DNA from: CAWFGW01 sp963849955
Lineage (GTDB): Bacteria > Bacteroidota > Bacteroidia > Cytophagales > JAAEPT01
Assembly (NCBI GenBank): GCA_963849955.1
Contig: CAWKJU010000009.1
Span: 248,001-312,000 of the forward strand
Length of the DNA: 64,000 nucleotides
Direction of reading: 5' to 3'
The position numbers and the translations under genes were made by a program. Each line of letters begins with the position of its first letter. Within the stretch, counting starts at the first letter, position 1. Below are positions 52,370 to 61,681 of the stretch, piece after piece. The notes below the pieces were generated by a model that was given only the letters and a program-made list of their open reading frames with translations, had not been told where the DNA came from and did not search any database.

Positions 52370-54385
52370 TCACCAATCGTGTTTATTTAATTTCAAGGTG
52401 TTTAATGCCTTCATTTTTTTTGCTGTTTCAATAAGCAAGTCGAAGTATTTATATTCAGTTGGAACTTGTAACCTACCAGTACTTTTAATATCGTTTATTT
52501 GACAAAACAAAGAATTTCCATGTAAGCCACTTGGCACAAGCCGATAGTTAATTAATAAATCTTCAGTTTGGTATTGATAAAACACATCATTTAAATTTGC
52601 TACAAGTCTATGTTGATTGCTATCTAAAACAACTAATAAAAAACCTATTAAACCAAACCCAGTTGAATCATCGTCAAATGTTTCCCAGTAAAATTCTTTA
52701 CATTCTTGAAAGGCAGAAATTAAGTCATCTAAATTTTCATAAAATTGAAGTAAAAACTCAAAAATAAACAAGACTTCTAATTCCTTGCCATTTACATGAT
52801 GGGACACCCCTAGGTTTGGGGCATAATTATTTCGTTTAAACTTTAAATTAAAAATTTTCTTGAACCGCCTATAAGATAGTTTGTTTGCTTTTACTAGAGC
52901 TATTAAAATGTAGGCGATAGATTTTGGTAGTACATTTTCTTTGGCGTGTAAATCAAAAAACTTGTCTCCTTCGTTATCGTGTTCAATGTTTTTTATCAAA
53001 TCCCAAATTTGACTTTGAATTGCTTCTGAATTGTCAAAATCAAAAATTTTAATCGAATAAAACTTATCTAAATAGCCTGAGTAATCTACATCAGAACCGT
53101 ATTTGTTGTGAAATATTTGTCTTACATTTTGTTTGTCAAACACTAAGATGACTTTATCGAAACCAAATTTATTTTTCATTTCAGAACCTTCTCTTTCATC
53201 AAAATGTGCTGATAAAACATTGAGAATTCTAAAGACGTGTTCAGGGTCAATTCGATCTAAATCATCCAGTATAAGTACAGTTTCCTTCTTTTTACCTTTT
53301 TTATCTTTAACCTTTAGTTGATCTACAAATTTCACAATCAATTGGGTGTAAAAGTTCTCTTCGAAAATAGAGCCTTTACTTTCAGTAAATGCTTCTAAAA
53401 AAGTTATTACTTCTGATTTTTCATCAACCTGTGGTGCTTTATGGTATTTTTCAAATTCTTTAGCAACTTCTTGTAAATCCTTTATAATGGCATGAACATC
53501 CTTACCGATTTTTGGTATTAATCTTACAAAAGGATGAAGTAGGCTTTGCCAGTTATTAATAGCAAAAAAGCTTGCGGAAAGTGTTTTAGCTATCTCTGAA
53601 AATTCAAACTTTAAATCTTTTTTTAAGAGCTCAAATAAGATGTCATATTTTATTAATTCGAAGATGTCTTTATTGTCTGCAACTGAATAGTTTACAGGAA
53701 ACAAATGAATAACATCATATGCTTTAGTACCCTCAAAAAATTCTTTTAAAAAATAAGTTTTACCACAACCAAAAGGTGCTGAAAAAATAATGCGTTCATT
53801 AAAAGGTAAGATCAAATGAGAATGAAACTCAACGTGTGGATATTCTATTGATAACCTTATTCCAAATTCCTTTATTTTATGATGATAGGAGTCAACATCA
53901 AAGGGTGTTAAATCAGTAGTTGAAGCCCCATCATGAAATGGATGCCTTGGGTGTCCATTTCTAGTAAGTTCACCTAGTTTTAAAAAATTGAAATCTTCTA
54001 TTGGGAAACAGGTTAATACTTTTTCCAAGCATTCTTTTAAATAGGGACGTTCCTCAATGGAATTTCCCCAAGCACTACAAATATCTTTATAGATTCCCTT
54101 TTCTAGTTCTATTTTAACGTTGTGGAGGTTGGTGGTAATTTCTTCTTTCGCTAAAGTTTCGGGTAATAAACCCGTTCGGGGAGTGAGAACAGGGCAAACA
54201 TTGATTATCAGCCAACCATCATAACTATTTTTTTGAACAATCTCTTTCACTTTTGTAGTGAATACATCATCATGGTCTTTTGCTAATGTGTTTGGCATCA
54301 AACCAATAAACACCAATGGGTTAGTACCTTCTTCACTTAATAAATATCTGCTATTTCCTTGTGTGCTTATACTTCGTTCAGCCAA
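52370..54385 (-). CDS. DUF1643 domain fused to a KAP-family P-loop NTPase
   Basis: 671 residues. Residues ~10-170 look like DUF1643 (SRYLLSEEGTNPLVFIGLMPNTLA, DGWLIINVCPVLTPRTGLLP). After a linker comes a KAP-type NTPase: Walker A FSAPFGCGKTYFL near 225 and Walker B TVLILDDLDRIDPEHVF near 385, with KAP-like C-terminal helices. No clear membrane insertion. TTG is the only start that keeps the DUF1643 domain. It overlaps hsdS by 8 nt and precedes hsdR, so it is embedded in the type I RM operon. KAP NTPases are frequent in phage-defense loci; the fusion is unusual to me. Confidence 0.78.
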   Translation of the reverse strand: MAERSISTQGNSRYLLSEEGTNPLVFIGLMPNTLAKDHDDVFTTKVKEIVQKNSYDGWLIINVCPVLTPRTGLLPETLAKEEITTNLHNVKIELEKGIYKDICSAWGNSIEERPYLKECLEKVLTCFPIEDFNFLKLGELTRNGHPRHPFHDGASTTDLTPFDVDSYHHKIKEFGIRLSIEYPHVEFHSHLILPFNERIIFSAPFGCGKTYFLKEFFEGTKAYDVIHLFPVNYSVADNKDIFELIKYDILFELLKKDLKFEFSEIAKTLSASFFAINNWQSLLHPFVRLIPKIGKDVHAIIKDLQEVAKEFEKYHKAPQVDEKSEVITFLEAFTESKGSIFEENFYTQLIVKFVDQLKVKDKKGKKKETVLILDDLDRIDPEHVFRILNVLSAHFDEREGSEMKNKFGFDKVILVFDKQNVRQIFHNKYGSDVDYSGYLDKFYSIKIFDFDNSEAIQSQIWDLIKNIEHDNEGDKFFDLHAKENVLPKSIAYILIALVKANKLSYRRFKKIFNLKFKRNNYAPNLGVSHHVNGKELEVLFIFEFLLQFYENLDDLISAFQECKEFYWETFDDDSTGFGLIGFLLVVLDSNQHRLVANLNDVFYQYQTEDLLINYRLVPSGLHGNSLFCQINDIKSTGRLQVPTEYKYFDLLIETAKKMKALNTLKLNKHDW

Positions 54386-55577
54386 TTAGCACCTCCTCTC
54401 TTACATCTACCTTACCCAACACCACTTCCGATATTAAAGCTGTTTTGTATTCTTTTAATAACTCGATTTCTTGTTCTGTTTTGGAGATTTTGTTCTCGAA
54501 TTCCTGTTTAAATGACTTAATGAATCGTCCTATTTTTTTAGATACATCAATATCGGGAATTGGAATTTGTAGGTTTTTTATCTTTTCAACAGCTAATCCA
54601 GGTTGAGCAGAAGCTTGTGAGTATTGATTTAGATTCATTGATGCCAATAATTCACCCAACCATATCCAATCGTGCCCTAGTAGTTGTTCACAAACAACTG
54701 CGTGTTCGGATGCCCAAAACTCTCCTTGTGCATAATTAATATTGCCACAAAGTGCTCCTTGCCTTCCTATAAGGATATGATCTCCTGAATGTGTATATTC
54801 ATCAAAGTAACCTCTCAATCCATTACCTCCATAAACTGGGTATCTACCCGATTCATTTATTTGTTCTGAAACAATATTGTTTCCACTTTTCATAGAACAA
54901 ACAAACTTTAACTTTCCAACCTCCCAATGCTCAGGAATATCACCCAACCACTCGATGCCACTGTCTTTCATAGGCACATTAGGGTCTAAACCTTTGGTTA
55001 CCGCTTGGTTTATAGTAGCGGTGCGTTCTTCTTTATAGAGGGTGATGAGTTGTTTTTTCTGTGCTATAAGGGTGTCTATCTCTTCCGTTTTTCGGTCGAG
55101 GTAGTTGGCTATTGTTGTTTGTTCTTCTAATGTGCCAATTGCAATTTGGAAATTTTGAAACATTGGTCTTCTCAGAGAGTCTACTGTAGACTTTGCAGAT
55201 AGTTTTTTGACTTCTAAAACAAAGTTCTGTTTTAAGTAGTAATAAAGAAATTTACCTATTACGCCATCAAAATCACTCATACGATAAACTCTTTGATGAT
55301 AATCAAATTTACCATTGAGGTAATGCCAAACTTTACAAACTCCAACACCATCTCCTGCTGTTAAAATCGCTTCACCATCAAATGTGTAGCTCGAAATTCT
55401 TTCTATGGTTTGCGATCTGACAAAAAATGGATACTCCCCATCATCTTCTGCATTTTCAGTATCCTTATCACCTGTACCTATATCACATAGGTACTTCATT
55501 CTTACAATCTCCCAATGCTCAGGAATTTCACCAATCCATTCGATACCGCTGTGTTTGTATGTTGAGTAAGGTTTCAT
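54378..55577 (-). CDS. hsdS: Type I restriction enzyme specificity subunit
   Basis: About 399 residues from ATG 55577 (a GTG at 55604 lies within the operator-like repeats and is less likely). Two target recognition domains begin with the matching phrases HSGIEWIGEIPEHWE and DSGIEWLGDIPEHWE, separated and followed by conserved coiled coils (LDRKTEEIDTLIAQKKQLI and KTEQEIELLKEYKTALIS). It sets the DNA sequence recognised by the HsdMS methylase and the HsdR nuclease. A decayed copy of the N-terminal phrase lies at ~56.8 kb. Confidence 0.93.
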   Translation of the reverse strand: MKPYSTYKHSGIEWIGEIPEHWEIVRMKYLCDIGTGDKDTENAEDDGEYPFFVRSQTIERISSYTFDGEAILTAGDGVGVCKVWHYLNGKFDYHQRVYRMSDFDGVIGKFLYYYLKQNFVLEVKKLSAKSTVDSLRRPMFQNFQIAIGTLEEQTTIANYLDRKTEEIDTLIAQKKQLITLYKEERTATINQAVTKGLDPNVPMKDSGIEWLGDIPEHWEVGKLKFVCSMKSGNNIVSEQINESGRYPVYGGNGLRGYFDEYTHSGDHILIGRQGALCGNINYAQGEFWASEHAVVCEQLLGHDWIWLGELLASMNLNQYSQASAQPGLAVEKIKNLQIPIPDIDVSKKIGRFIKSFKQEFENKISKTEQEIELLKEYKTALISEVVLGKVDVREEVLIG

Positions 55578-55596
55578 GTTCGGTAATGTTTGTTTT

Positions 55597-55664
55597 GTTA
55601 ACACGTGTACTTTAATATGTTAACAAAATTGATTTTTGTTAACACGTTATTGTTTCATGTTAAC
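55597..55664. promoter_or_regulatory. Four phased GTTAAC boxes between fic and hsdS
   Basis: GTTAAC occurs at 55597-55602, 55619-55624, 55638-55643 and 55659-55664, spaced 22, 19 and 21 nt, so all lie on one DNA face. Two are in the longer form TGTTAACACGT. It is a likely operator for the hsdS promoter, possibly bound by the HTH-bearing Fic protein upstream. Confidence 0.5.
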
Positions 55665-55667
55665 GTT

Positions 55668-56765
55668 TTACTCTTTTTTAAACTTATGTAGTTCGGGTGC
55701 ATTGTAGAGGTAATCGAACAGCACGGAATTTATATAATAGTTTTCTTTTCCTATTTTGTGCAGGTTGAGCAAGCCAATACCTACCAGTTGGTCTAAATAT
55801 TTAGAGGCTGTTTGTCGAGTAACGCCTAAGTCTTGTACCAAAAAGTCTATTTTGGTATAAGGATGTTTAAAGAGGTTGTTAATTAAGTCCTGAGAATATA
55901 TTTTAGGCAGCTCGGTTCTTATTTTCTGCTTAAACTCCAGCATTAGTTTTTTTATTTCTCTAATAATGTTGGTGGTTTGTAGCGAGGTTTGCTCTACAGC
56001 TTCTAGAATAAAGAAAATCCACTTTTGCCAATCTTGTTGCTCTCTAGTTTCTTGTAATAATGCGTAATAGCTACTCTTGTTGTGGTTAATGTAACGGCTA
56101 AGGTAAAGAATAGGCAGTTTTAATAAACCTGCTTTCACGAGGTATAAAATATTGATTATGCGCCCTGTTCTACCATTACCATCATAAAACGGGTGAATGC
56201 TTTCAAACTGATGGTGAATAATTGCCATTTTCACCAAAGGGTCGAGGTCAGATAAGCTTTCGTCATTCATGAAAGCTTCCAAATTGTCCATTAAACTAAC
56301 GATTTCATCATGGGTTTGAGGTGGTGTATAGACCACTTCTCCCGTTTGGTCGTTTTTTAAGGTAGTGCCTGGTAACTTTCTAAAGCCAGCTTTATTTTCT
56401 TCTAAAATCCCTTGAATTTCAATTATCTGGTTGTTCGTAATCAGTTTTAGGTCTTTTACTTTTTTAAAGCCACCTTTTAAAGCATCGGCATAGTTGTGTA
56501 CTTCTTTGGCTGCGGTACTGGTAAAGTGCTGCGCTATTACATCACTACTAAAAAGTTCATCGTGTGTGGTTATAATGTTTTCAATAGCAGAACTGTCTTT
56601 AGCTTCTTGTAGCGAGAGTGTATTTAAAATAATTTGCTCGTTGGGAATGGTTTCCGCAACACCATTTAACTCCGCCAACGCCTTGTGAGCAAGGGTAAGT
56701 TTCTTTAAAACCTGCTTTGTTTCTACATCGTGAGAAAAAGGAAGAGTTGGTATGGTGTATTGCAT
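55668..56765 (-). CDS. Fic family protein with C-terminal winged helix
   Basis: 365 residues. Fic motif HPFYDGNGRTGRI (HPFx[D/E]GNGRxxR) near residue 195. An inhibitory-helix motif SSAIEN ([S/T]xxxE[G/N]) near residue 59 marks a class II, self-inhibited AMP-transferase. The C-terminus (FKHPYTKIDFLVQDLGVTRQTASKYLDQLVGIGLLNLHK) is a winged helix-turn-helix. It lies inside the type I RM operon, a common placement. AMPylation target unknown; its DNA-binding end could regulate the operon. Confidence 0.9.
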   Translation of the reverse strand: MQYTIPTLPFSHDVETKQVLKKLTLAHKALAELNGVAETIPNEQIILNTLSLQEAKDSSAIENIITTHDELFSSDVIAQHFTSTAAKEVHNYADALKGGFKKVKDLKLITNNQIIEIQGILEENKAGFRKLPGTTLKNDQTGEVVYTPPQTHDEIVSLMDNLEAFMNDESLSDLDPLVKMAIIHHQFESIHPFYDGNGRTGRIINILYLVKAGLLKLPILYLSRYINHNKSSYYALLQETREQQDWQKWIFFILEAVEQTSLQTTNIIREIKKLMLEFKQKIRTELPKIYSQDLINNLFKHPYTKIDFLVQDLGVTRQTASKYLDQLVGIGLLNLHKIGKENYYINSVLFDYLYNAPELHKFKKE

Positions 56766-56815
56766 AACTAAGTGTGTATCTCTAAATTAAGCCAAAATAT
56801 TTTTAATGCAGTCTA

Positions 56816-56856
56816 ATGCGCAGGAATTTCACTTTTACATTCGATGTCACTGTATA
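56816..56856 (-). pseudogene. Short relic of an hsdS N-terminus
   Basis: Minus-strand translation gives YSDIECKSEIPAH followed by a stop, matching HSGIEWIGEIPEHW of the intact hsdS in about half its residues, and the DNA is clearly related (GCAGGAATTTCAC versus CTCAGGAATTTCAC). It overlaps the end of the PD-(D/E)XK gene, so an earlier hsdS once stood here. Confidence 0.5.
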
Positions 56857-57974
56857 GGTTGTTGGGGGTTTCTTTCTTTGAAAAACTTAAAGACTTTCAT
56901 GAAAATTGTTTTCAACTCAGTTTCATTAATGGTTGTAGCTATAAATTCGGCTAAATTTTCAACACTGTCTTTATCTAAGTCCTTTTCAACTGTTACTAAA
57001 TGATACCATCTTGCATTCTTCTCAGGTACTTTCGCATTCAGATATTCATCATAATAGGAAGTTGTAAATAAAGCTTTTATTTCTTCGTGTTTTTTTAACC
57101 CCTCATGATTTAACTCTATAATCAGTTGAATTTTGGGTTTAGTTTGATTGATGTACAAGGGAGAAATAGTAAAAAAAACCTGAGGATTTGCTTCATCCCT
57201 ATAATACGTCAAGTTCCATTTGTATTTATGGTCATTTACAAACTTCACCTCTGGTATTTCAATAAGTCGCCAAGCCCTGTTGATTTCATCCCAAATATGT
57301 TTTTCTAACTGAGCTTTTAGCTTCTCTACTTTTTGAATGAAACCAAAATTATCAGTATAAAAATCTAAGTACTCGCCAATTTCGTGAGCCATATTAAAGT
57401 TTTTTAAGTTCGTGGTAAATTGCTTTAAGTGAAATAAACTTTCATGACTGATAGAAAAGAGCGTTGTTCCACTCATTTCCCAAACTTTATCTATCCATTG
57501 ATTATGAGTAATATTCACAAAACGATTATCCCTTGTGTCTAAAGGTTGTATGGTGAGTACAACCCCTTTCTTAAATTCATCAGCTAATTTAAATTCAGTA
57601 TAATAGTCGTTTAAATCATTATTCAAATGATGATACATTTTGTTCTCTATAATAATTGTATTGTATGATTCATCAGATGAACCTTGTATCACAACATCAA
57701 TTCGCATACCTGAAGCAGTATAATATTCTCGTGTAATTTCGGGAGCTGCAAAAACAAACGAAGTCCCAATTATTTCTTGTAAAGCATCCAAAAACAATGA
57801 TTCCAAACCATGCTTCTCATTTGGATCTAAAAAATAGGCATAGAAGTTAGAAATAACATTTTCGTAATGCGGAAACCTTGCAATATCAAAAAATGTGGTC
57901 TCCCATTCCTTTATATCCGGAACACCTTTGTTGGCAAATTTCTGTAACTCGATAAGATCTATGGACTCTGTCAT
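56847..57974 (-). CDS. PD-(D/E)XK nuclease superfamily protein inside the type I RM operon
   Basis: 375 residues. N-terminal phrase ARFPHYENVISNFYAYFLDPNEKHGL and the core MRIDVVIQG...YNTIIIENKMYHHLNNDL with D...E-x-K in place match the PDDEXK_4 family. It overlaps the hsdM stop by 4 nt, showing co-translation with the methylase. Such accessory nucleases occur in defense operons; whether it cuts DNA on its own or assists the RM complex is not known. Confidence 0.82.
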   Translation of the reverse strand: MTESIDLIELQKFANKGVPDIKEWETTFFDIARFPHYENVISNFYAYFLDPNEKHGLESLFLDALQEIIGTSFVFAAPEITREYYTASGMRIDVVIQGSSDESYNTIIIENKMYHHLNNDLNDYYTEFKLADEFKKGVVLTIQPLDTRDNRFVNITHNQWIDKVWEMSGTTLFSISHESLFHLKQFTTNLKNFNMAHEIGEYLDFYTDNFGFIQKVEKLKAQLEKHIWDEINRAWRLIEIPEVKFVNDHKYKWNLTYYRDEANPQVFFTISPLYINQTKPKIQLIIELNHEGLKKHEEIKALFTTSYYDEYLNAKVPEKNARWYHLVTVEKDLDKDSVENLAEFIATTINETELKTIFMKVFKFFKERNPQQPIQ

Positions 57975-59686
57975 GCCAACACCTTTTTAATCCCGTCAAA
58001 AGTTGCTTCCTCCAAAGCCAAAATATCGGCTTTAATTTCTGCTAAAGAGCGTAGTGGTTTGTACTCGTAGAAGTATTTGGTGAAATTAATTTCATAACCT
58101 ACTAATGATTTTTTCTCGTCTACCCAGGCATCAGGCACATGAGGCAATACTTCACGTTTGATGTATGTTGAAATATCTTCTTTCAACGGAATGCTTTCAG
58201 TATCTCGTAATTTGGAGTCAGGTTTTGGTTTGCCGTTTTTATCTGTTACTATTTCACCCTTTTTGTTGCGTTCAGGTCGCTCAACAGTTACTTTGTTGTA
58301 GCCAAAATCTTCGTTATCAAAAATCTTACAGCAGTCACTTGGCTCAAAAGCCCCGTATATTTCGGTTATTTCTTTGATGTGTTCATCAGAAAGCTCGTGT
58401 CGTTTACTACCCAATGACTTAGACATCTTCTTAAAAAACTTCACCCCATTAATCAACTGTACTTTGCCTTTTCGTTCTTTGGCTTTGCGGTTATTAATTA
58501 CCCATATATACGTGCTAATTCCCGTATTATAAAACAGTTGATCGGGCAAAGCGATAATGCTTTCTAGTAAATCGTTTTCAATAATCCATTGGCGAATCGA
58601 GCTTTCGTTTTTGTTTTTACTTGGAGAACCAGAAAACAAAGGAGAGCCATTAAACACGATTGCCAAGCGTGAGCCTTGTGCATCTTGCTTCATTTTAGAA
58701 ATCAAGCTCATTAAAAACAAAAACGAGCCATCACTCTTCGCTGGCAACCCAGCACCGAAACGACCACCGTGTCCTAACTCATCGTGTTCTGCCTGTACTT
58801 TTTTTGCTATTTTATCCCACTTCACCCCAAACGGTGGGTTGGTAATGAGGTAATCGAACTGTTTGCCTTCCAATTGGTCTTCAGAAATGGAGTTGCCTTT
58901 CTTAATGTTAGTAGCATTTTGTCCCTTAATCAACATATCACTTTTGCAGATAGCGTAAGACTCAGGGTTGAGTTCTTGCCCAAACACTTCCAGTCGGGCA
59001 TCGGGGTTTAATTCATGTAAATATTCCTCTGCCACAGAAAGCATCCCTCCTGTACCTGCACAGCAATCGTAAATCGTTTTTACAATGCCTTTTTTGGTGA
59101 GAATATCTCGGTCATTTAAAAACAAGATGTTGACCATCAAGCGAATGACCTCACGAGGTGTAAAGTGTTCCCCAGCGGTTTCGTTAGAGATTTCAGCAAA
59201 CTTTCTGATTAACTCTTCAAACATATACCCCATCTCCATTGAAGAGATTGTTTCAGGATGAAGGTCAATTTCTTGAAAGCGTTTCATCACCATAAACAAC
59301 AAGTTGTTGTCGTCTAGTTTGGTTATTTGATTTTCAAATTCGAACTGCTCAATGATCTCACGAGCATCTTCCGAAAATCCGTTGATGTAGTTACGAAGGT
59401 TTGAAGCAATGTTGTTGGGATCAGCTACAAGCTTATCAAAATCAAACTTGCTGCGGTTATGGAATTTATAGCCTGCAACCTTATTGAGAATAGGGTCAAC
59501 ATTATCAATTGTTAAAGTCGCTGCGGTTTTTAACACTTTTTCTTTCGTAGCTTCCAGTACACAATCCAAGCGTCTAAGTACCGTAAGCGGAAGAATTACT
59601 TTACCATAATCAGACTGTTTGTAATCACCCCTTAACAAGTCAGCCACAGACCAAATGAAGTTGGCAGAATCTTTAAAATTTTTCAT
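57971..59686 (-). CDS. hsdM: Type I restriction enzyme M subunit
   Basis: 571 residues. N-terminal helical HsdM domain (SANFIWSVADLLRGDYKQSDYGKVILPLTVLRRLD) and an N6-adenine methyltransferase with the SAM motif YDCCAGTGGMLS and catalytic NPPF in FDYLITNPPFGVKWDK. It methylates the sequence chosen by HsdS and protects host DNA. It is the first gene of the operon. The 236 nt upstream (59687-59922) show no convincing TTTG/TAnnTTTG promoter. Confidence 0.95.
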   Translation of the reverse strand: MKNFKDSANFIWSVADLLRGDYKQSDYGKVILPLTVLRRLDCVLEATKEKVLKTAATLTIDNVDPILNKVAGYKFHNRSKFDFDKLVADPNNIASNLRNYINGFSEDAREIIEQFEFENQITKLDDNNLLFMVMKRFQEIDLHPETISSMEMGYMFEELIRKFAEISNETAGEHFTPREVIRLMVNILFLNDRDILTKKGIVKTIYDCCAGTGGMLSVAEEYLHELNPDARLEVFGQELNPESYAICKSDMLIKGQNATNIKKGNSISEDQLEGKQFDYLITNPPFGVKWDKIAKKVQAEHDELGHGGRFGAGLPAKSDGSFLFLMSLISKMKQDAQGSRLAIVFNGSPLFSGSPSKNKNESSIRQWIIENDLLESIIALPDQLFYNTGISTYIWVINNRKAKERKGKVQLINGVKFFKKMSKSLGSKRHELSDEHIKEITEIYGAFEPSDCCKIFDNEDFGYNKVTVERPERNKKGEIVTDKNGKPKPDSKLRDTESIPLKEDISTYIKREVLPHVPDAWVDEKKSLVGYEINFTKYFYEYKPLRSLAEIKADILALEEATFDGIKKVLA

Positions 59687-59922
59687 CGGCTACAAGTTAG
59701 AAACTTTCTCCTAAAAGAAGTTAGAGAAATGTAGGCAAGTGGTGAAAAAAGATTCTACCTAATGAATATGAAGGTATTTTTTTATTGAGATAAAAATAAA
59801 CTTACATTGAAGTAAGTAACTGTTAGACTGAGGACAATTGGAGCTTGAGACATTAAATAGGGTTCTTTTTTTGTACACACACTCTTTATTTTTTGAGTTA
59901 ATTTACGACCTTGTAAGTACAC

Positions 59923-60153
59923 ATGAAATTGAAAGCACTACACACAGCAAGTACACTAGACATATTTTCGGCTAATACCGTTACTAGCCTACATTTGCCC
60001 TATATTCCTTCGGGAATAAGTGCTGGTTTTCCATCTCCTGCGGATGATTTTTTAGACTTATCCATCGACCTCAATCAAGAACTGATTAAACATCCTTCTT
60101 TTACTTTCTACGGAAGAGTGAAAGGAGAGTCAATGAAAGGATTTAGGGATTAA
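59923..60153 (+). pseudogene. Truncated umuD-like (LexA/S24 peptidase) fragment
   Basis: 76 codons reading LHLPYIPSGISAGFPSPADDFLDLSIDLNQELIKHP, then FYGRVKGESMKGFRD and stop. This is the N-terminal cleavage region and catalytic Ser (GESM) of UmuD-type proteins, which normally continue for ~65 more residues with the catalytic Lys. The rest and any umuC are missing. Upstream, TTGTACAC (59871) and AAGTACAC (59915) resemble a damaged SOS-type control region. A deletion relic is the simplest reading. Confidence 0.8.
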
Positions 60154-60240
60154 CTAAACTCTCACGAAGGCAGAAATCCTTTCTGAAAAATAGGTTTGAC
60201 AAGTGAAGTCTCTCAACATTTTAGCTTAACTTAATTACAC

Positions 60241-60381
60241 ATGAAACAGATGACTCGATTTCTTATTACTGTATGGACGTTAGCAACAACTTTCACTTTT
60301 GCACAACTGGTAGAAGACCAGTCGTATTTAGACCAAGATTTTGTAAAATTTAAAGCTCAACTATCTTTGGTTAAGAAGTAA
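60241..60381 (+). CDS. Small secreted peptide (46 aa)
   Basis: ATG 60241 to TAA. MKQMTRFLITVWTLATTFTF ending in AQ is a good signal peptide; the mature part (LVEDQSYLDQDFVKFK region plus nine residues) is short and charged. It follows the umuD relic on the same strand. It might itself be the truncated front of a larger exported protein. No family recognised. Confidence 0.4.
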   Translation: MKQMTRFLITVWTLATTFTFAQLVEDQSYLDQDFVKFKAQLSLVKK

Positions 60382-60442
60382 AACCAAAACTATCCAAACT
60401 TTATTATTAAAAAACATAACTTGCCGACCATGAACATAATTC

Positions 60443-60898
60443 ATGTTTGACTTACCTAATAACCCCATGGACATTCCTGAAAAAATAATCTACAAGTACA
60501 ACACTAAAAAAGCACTTACTTATGTACTCGTTGGGTTAGGACTTACTTTGGGGTCTATTATTGTCCCGGTAGTAAGAATTCTTGTGTTCATTGTTGGTCT
60601 TATGGTAACCTTTACTGGTCTAGGGGCTTTAGTCCGCAGAAAACCGCAACTTTTATTGGATAAAGAAGGGTTATATCTTGGCTTTAAGATTAAAAGGAAA
60701 ATACCCTGGCGATTTATAGATGCAACTAGTGTAAAAAAAGAAAAAGTAGATGATCGGCTTGTGTGGTATTTAAGAATACGTACTAAGTCGGTAAAAGGCG
60801 GGGTTATCGGATATAATAATTTTGAAGCAAATCTCGACTTATTAAAAATTGATTCTTATGTACTAAAGGAACAACTGAACCATTTTAGAGGAATTTAA
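60443..60898 (+). CDS. Small membrane protein (STM3941-like)
   Basis: 151 residues. Two adjacent membrane helices (about 28-66, VLVGLGLTLGSIIVPVVRILVFIVGLMVTFTGLG) are followed by a cytoplasmic PH-like beta domain (LLLDKEGLYLGFKIKRKIPWRFIDATSV). This outline matches STM3941-type proteins of unknown role. ATG 60470 is an alternative start. Its 3' end overlaps the convergent gene by 36 nt. Confidence 0.65.
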   Translation: MFDLPNNPMDIPEKIIYKYNTKKALTYVLVGLGLTLGSIIVPVVRILVFIVGLMVTFTGLGALVRRKPQLLLDKEGLYLGFKIKRKIPWRFIDATSVKKEKVDDRLVWYLRIRTKSVKGGVIGYNNFEANLDLLKIDSYVLKEQLNHFRGI

Positions 60899-61531
60899 GA
60901 CCAGCCTATTTTCAATCTCCTTTAACACCGACACATACAACTTACTAATCGTTGCTTTGGAAGCCCCATTTTTATTGATATAAACCAACAGATGCTGATC
61001 ATGGTACTCAATACATAGTTTCTCAAAGTCTTTTGCTAGCCGCCTAACTGTAGCTCCCACATGTTGTTCAAACGTATCTTTTGAAGGCGTTTTTAAAAAG
61101 AGTGTAGTAGATAATCCACCAAGTTTCACAAACCCTGCAGACTCCAAGTCGGGTTTGCTGATTCGTCCCAATGAATCCAGTGATTCGATCACAAAGGGTG
61201 GCCAGTTACTATCAGGTAAACCAAAAATAAGTACCATACGTGTGTACTTGATATCCATATTGCCAGTGCTTGCATACACCCAATCAAGTGCATAATCACG
61301 GGACTCACCTCTACTTTTTAGATAGCAGTTTTCCATGTCTACGACAGGCCCTTTTGCTTCTAAAAACGTCTTTGGGAAAAATGATTGCAGCTGCTCGTTA
61401 AAATCTTCTTTAAAACTTTTAAATCCCAAATCGGTAAAAAGCTGATCTAGTTTTTCAGTTCTTCGTCTTCTAAGACCGATACCTATCACTGCAAACAATC
61501 CGAGGAGGACAAGAATTAAAGCTTTTACCAT
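60863..61531 (-). CDS. Single-pass membrane protein of unknown function
   Basis: 222 residues with one N-terminal membrane helix (MVKALILVLLGLFAVIGIGLRRRR) and a soluble domain with no motif I recognise (RMVLIFGLPDSNWPPFVIESLD). Positive charges after the helix place the bulk in the cytoplasm. It converges on and overlaps the STM3941-like gene by 36 nt. Function unknown. Confidence 0.65.
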   Translation of the reverse strand: MVKALILVLLGLFAVIGIGLRRRRTEKLDQLFTDLGFKSFKEDFNEQLQSFFPKTFLEAKGPVVDMENCYLKSRGESRDYALDWVYASTGNMDIKYTRMVLIFGLPDSNWPPFVIESLDSLGRISKPDLESAGFVKLGGLSTTLFLKTPSKDTFEQHVGATVRRLAKDFEKLCIEYHDQHLLVYINKNGASKATISKLYVSVLKEIENRLVLNSSKMVQLFL

Positions 61532-61681
61532 GACCTAAAGTTAGCCAATTCGTAAAATTTTACTTTCTAATATAAAACTTTTGATCGGTTGGTTTCTAAT
61601 TATGTGATTTTGTAAAAAATTGGAGATAAATATTATTAGAACTAAAACCTCCATTTGATTTCCTAATTTAATTCCAATATT

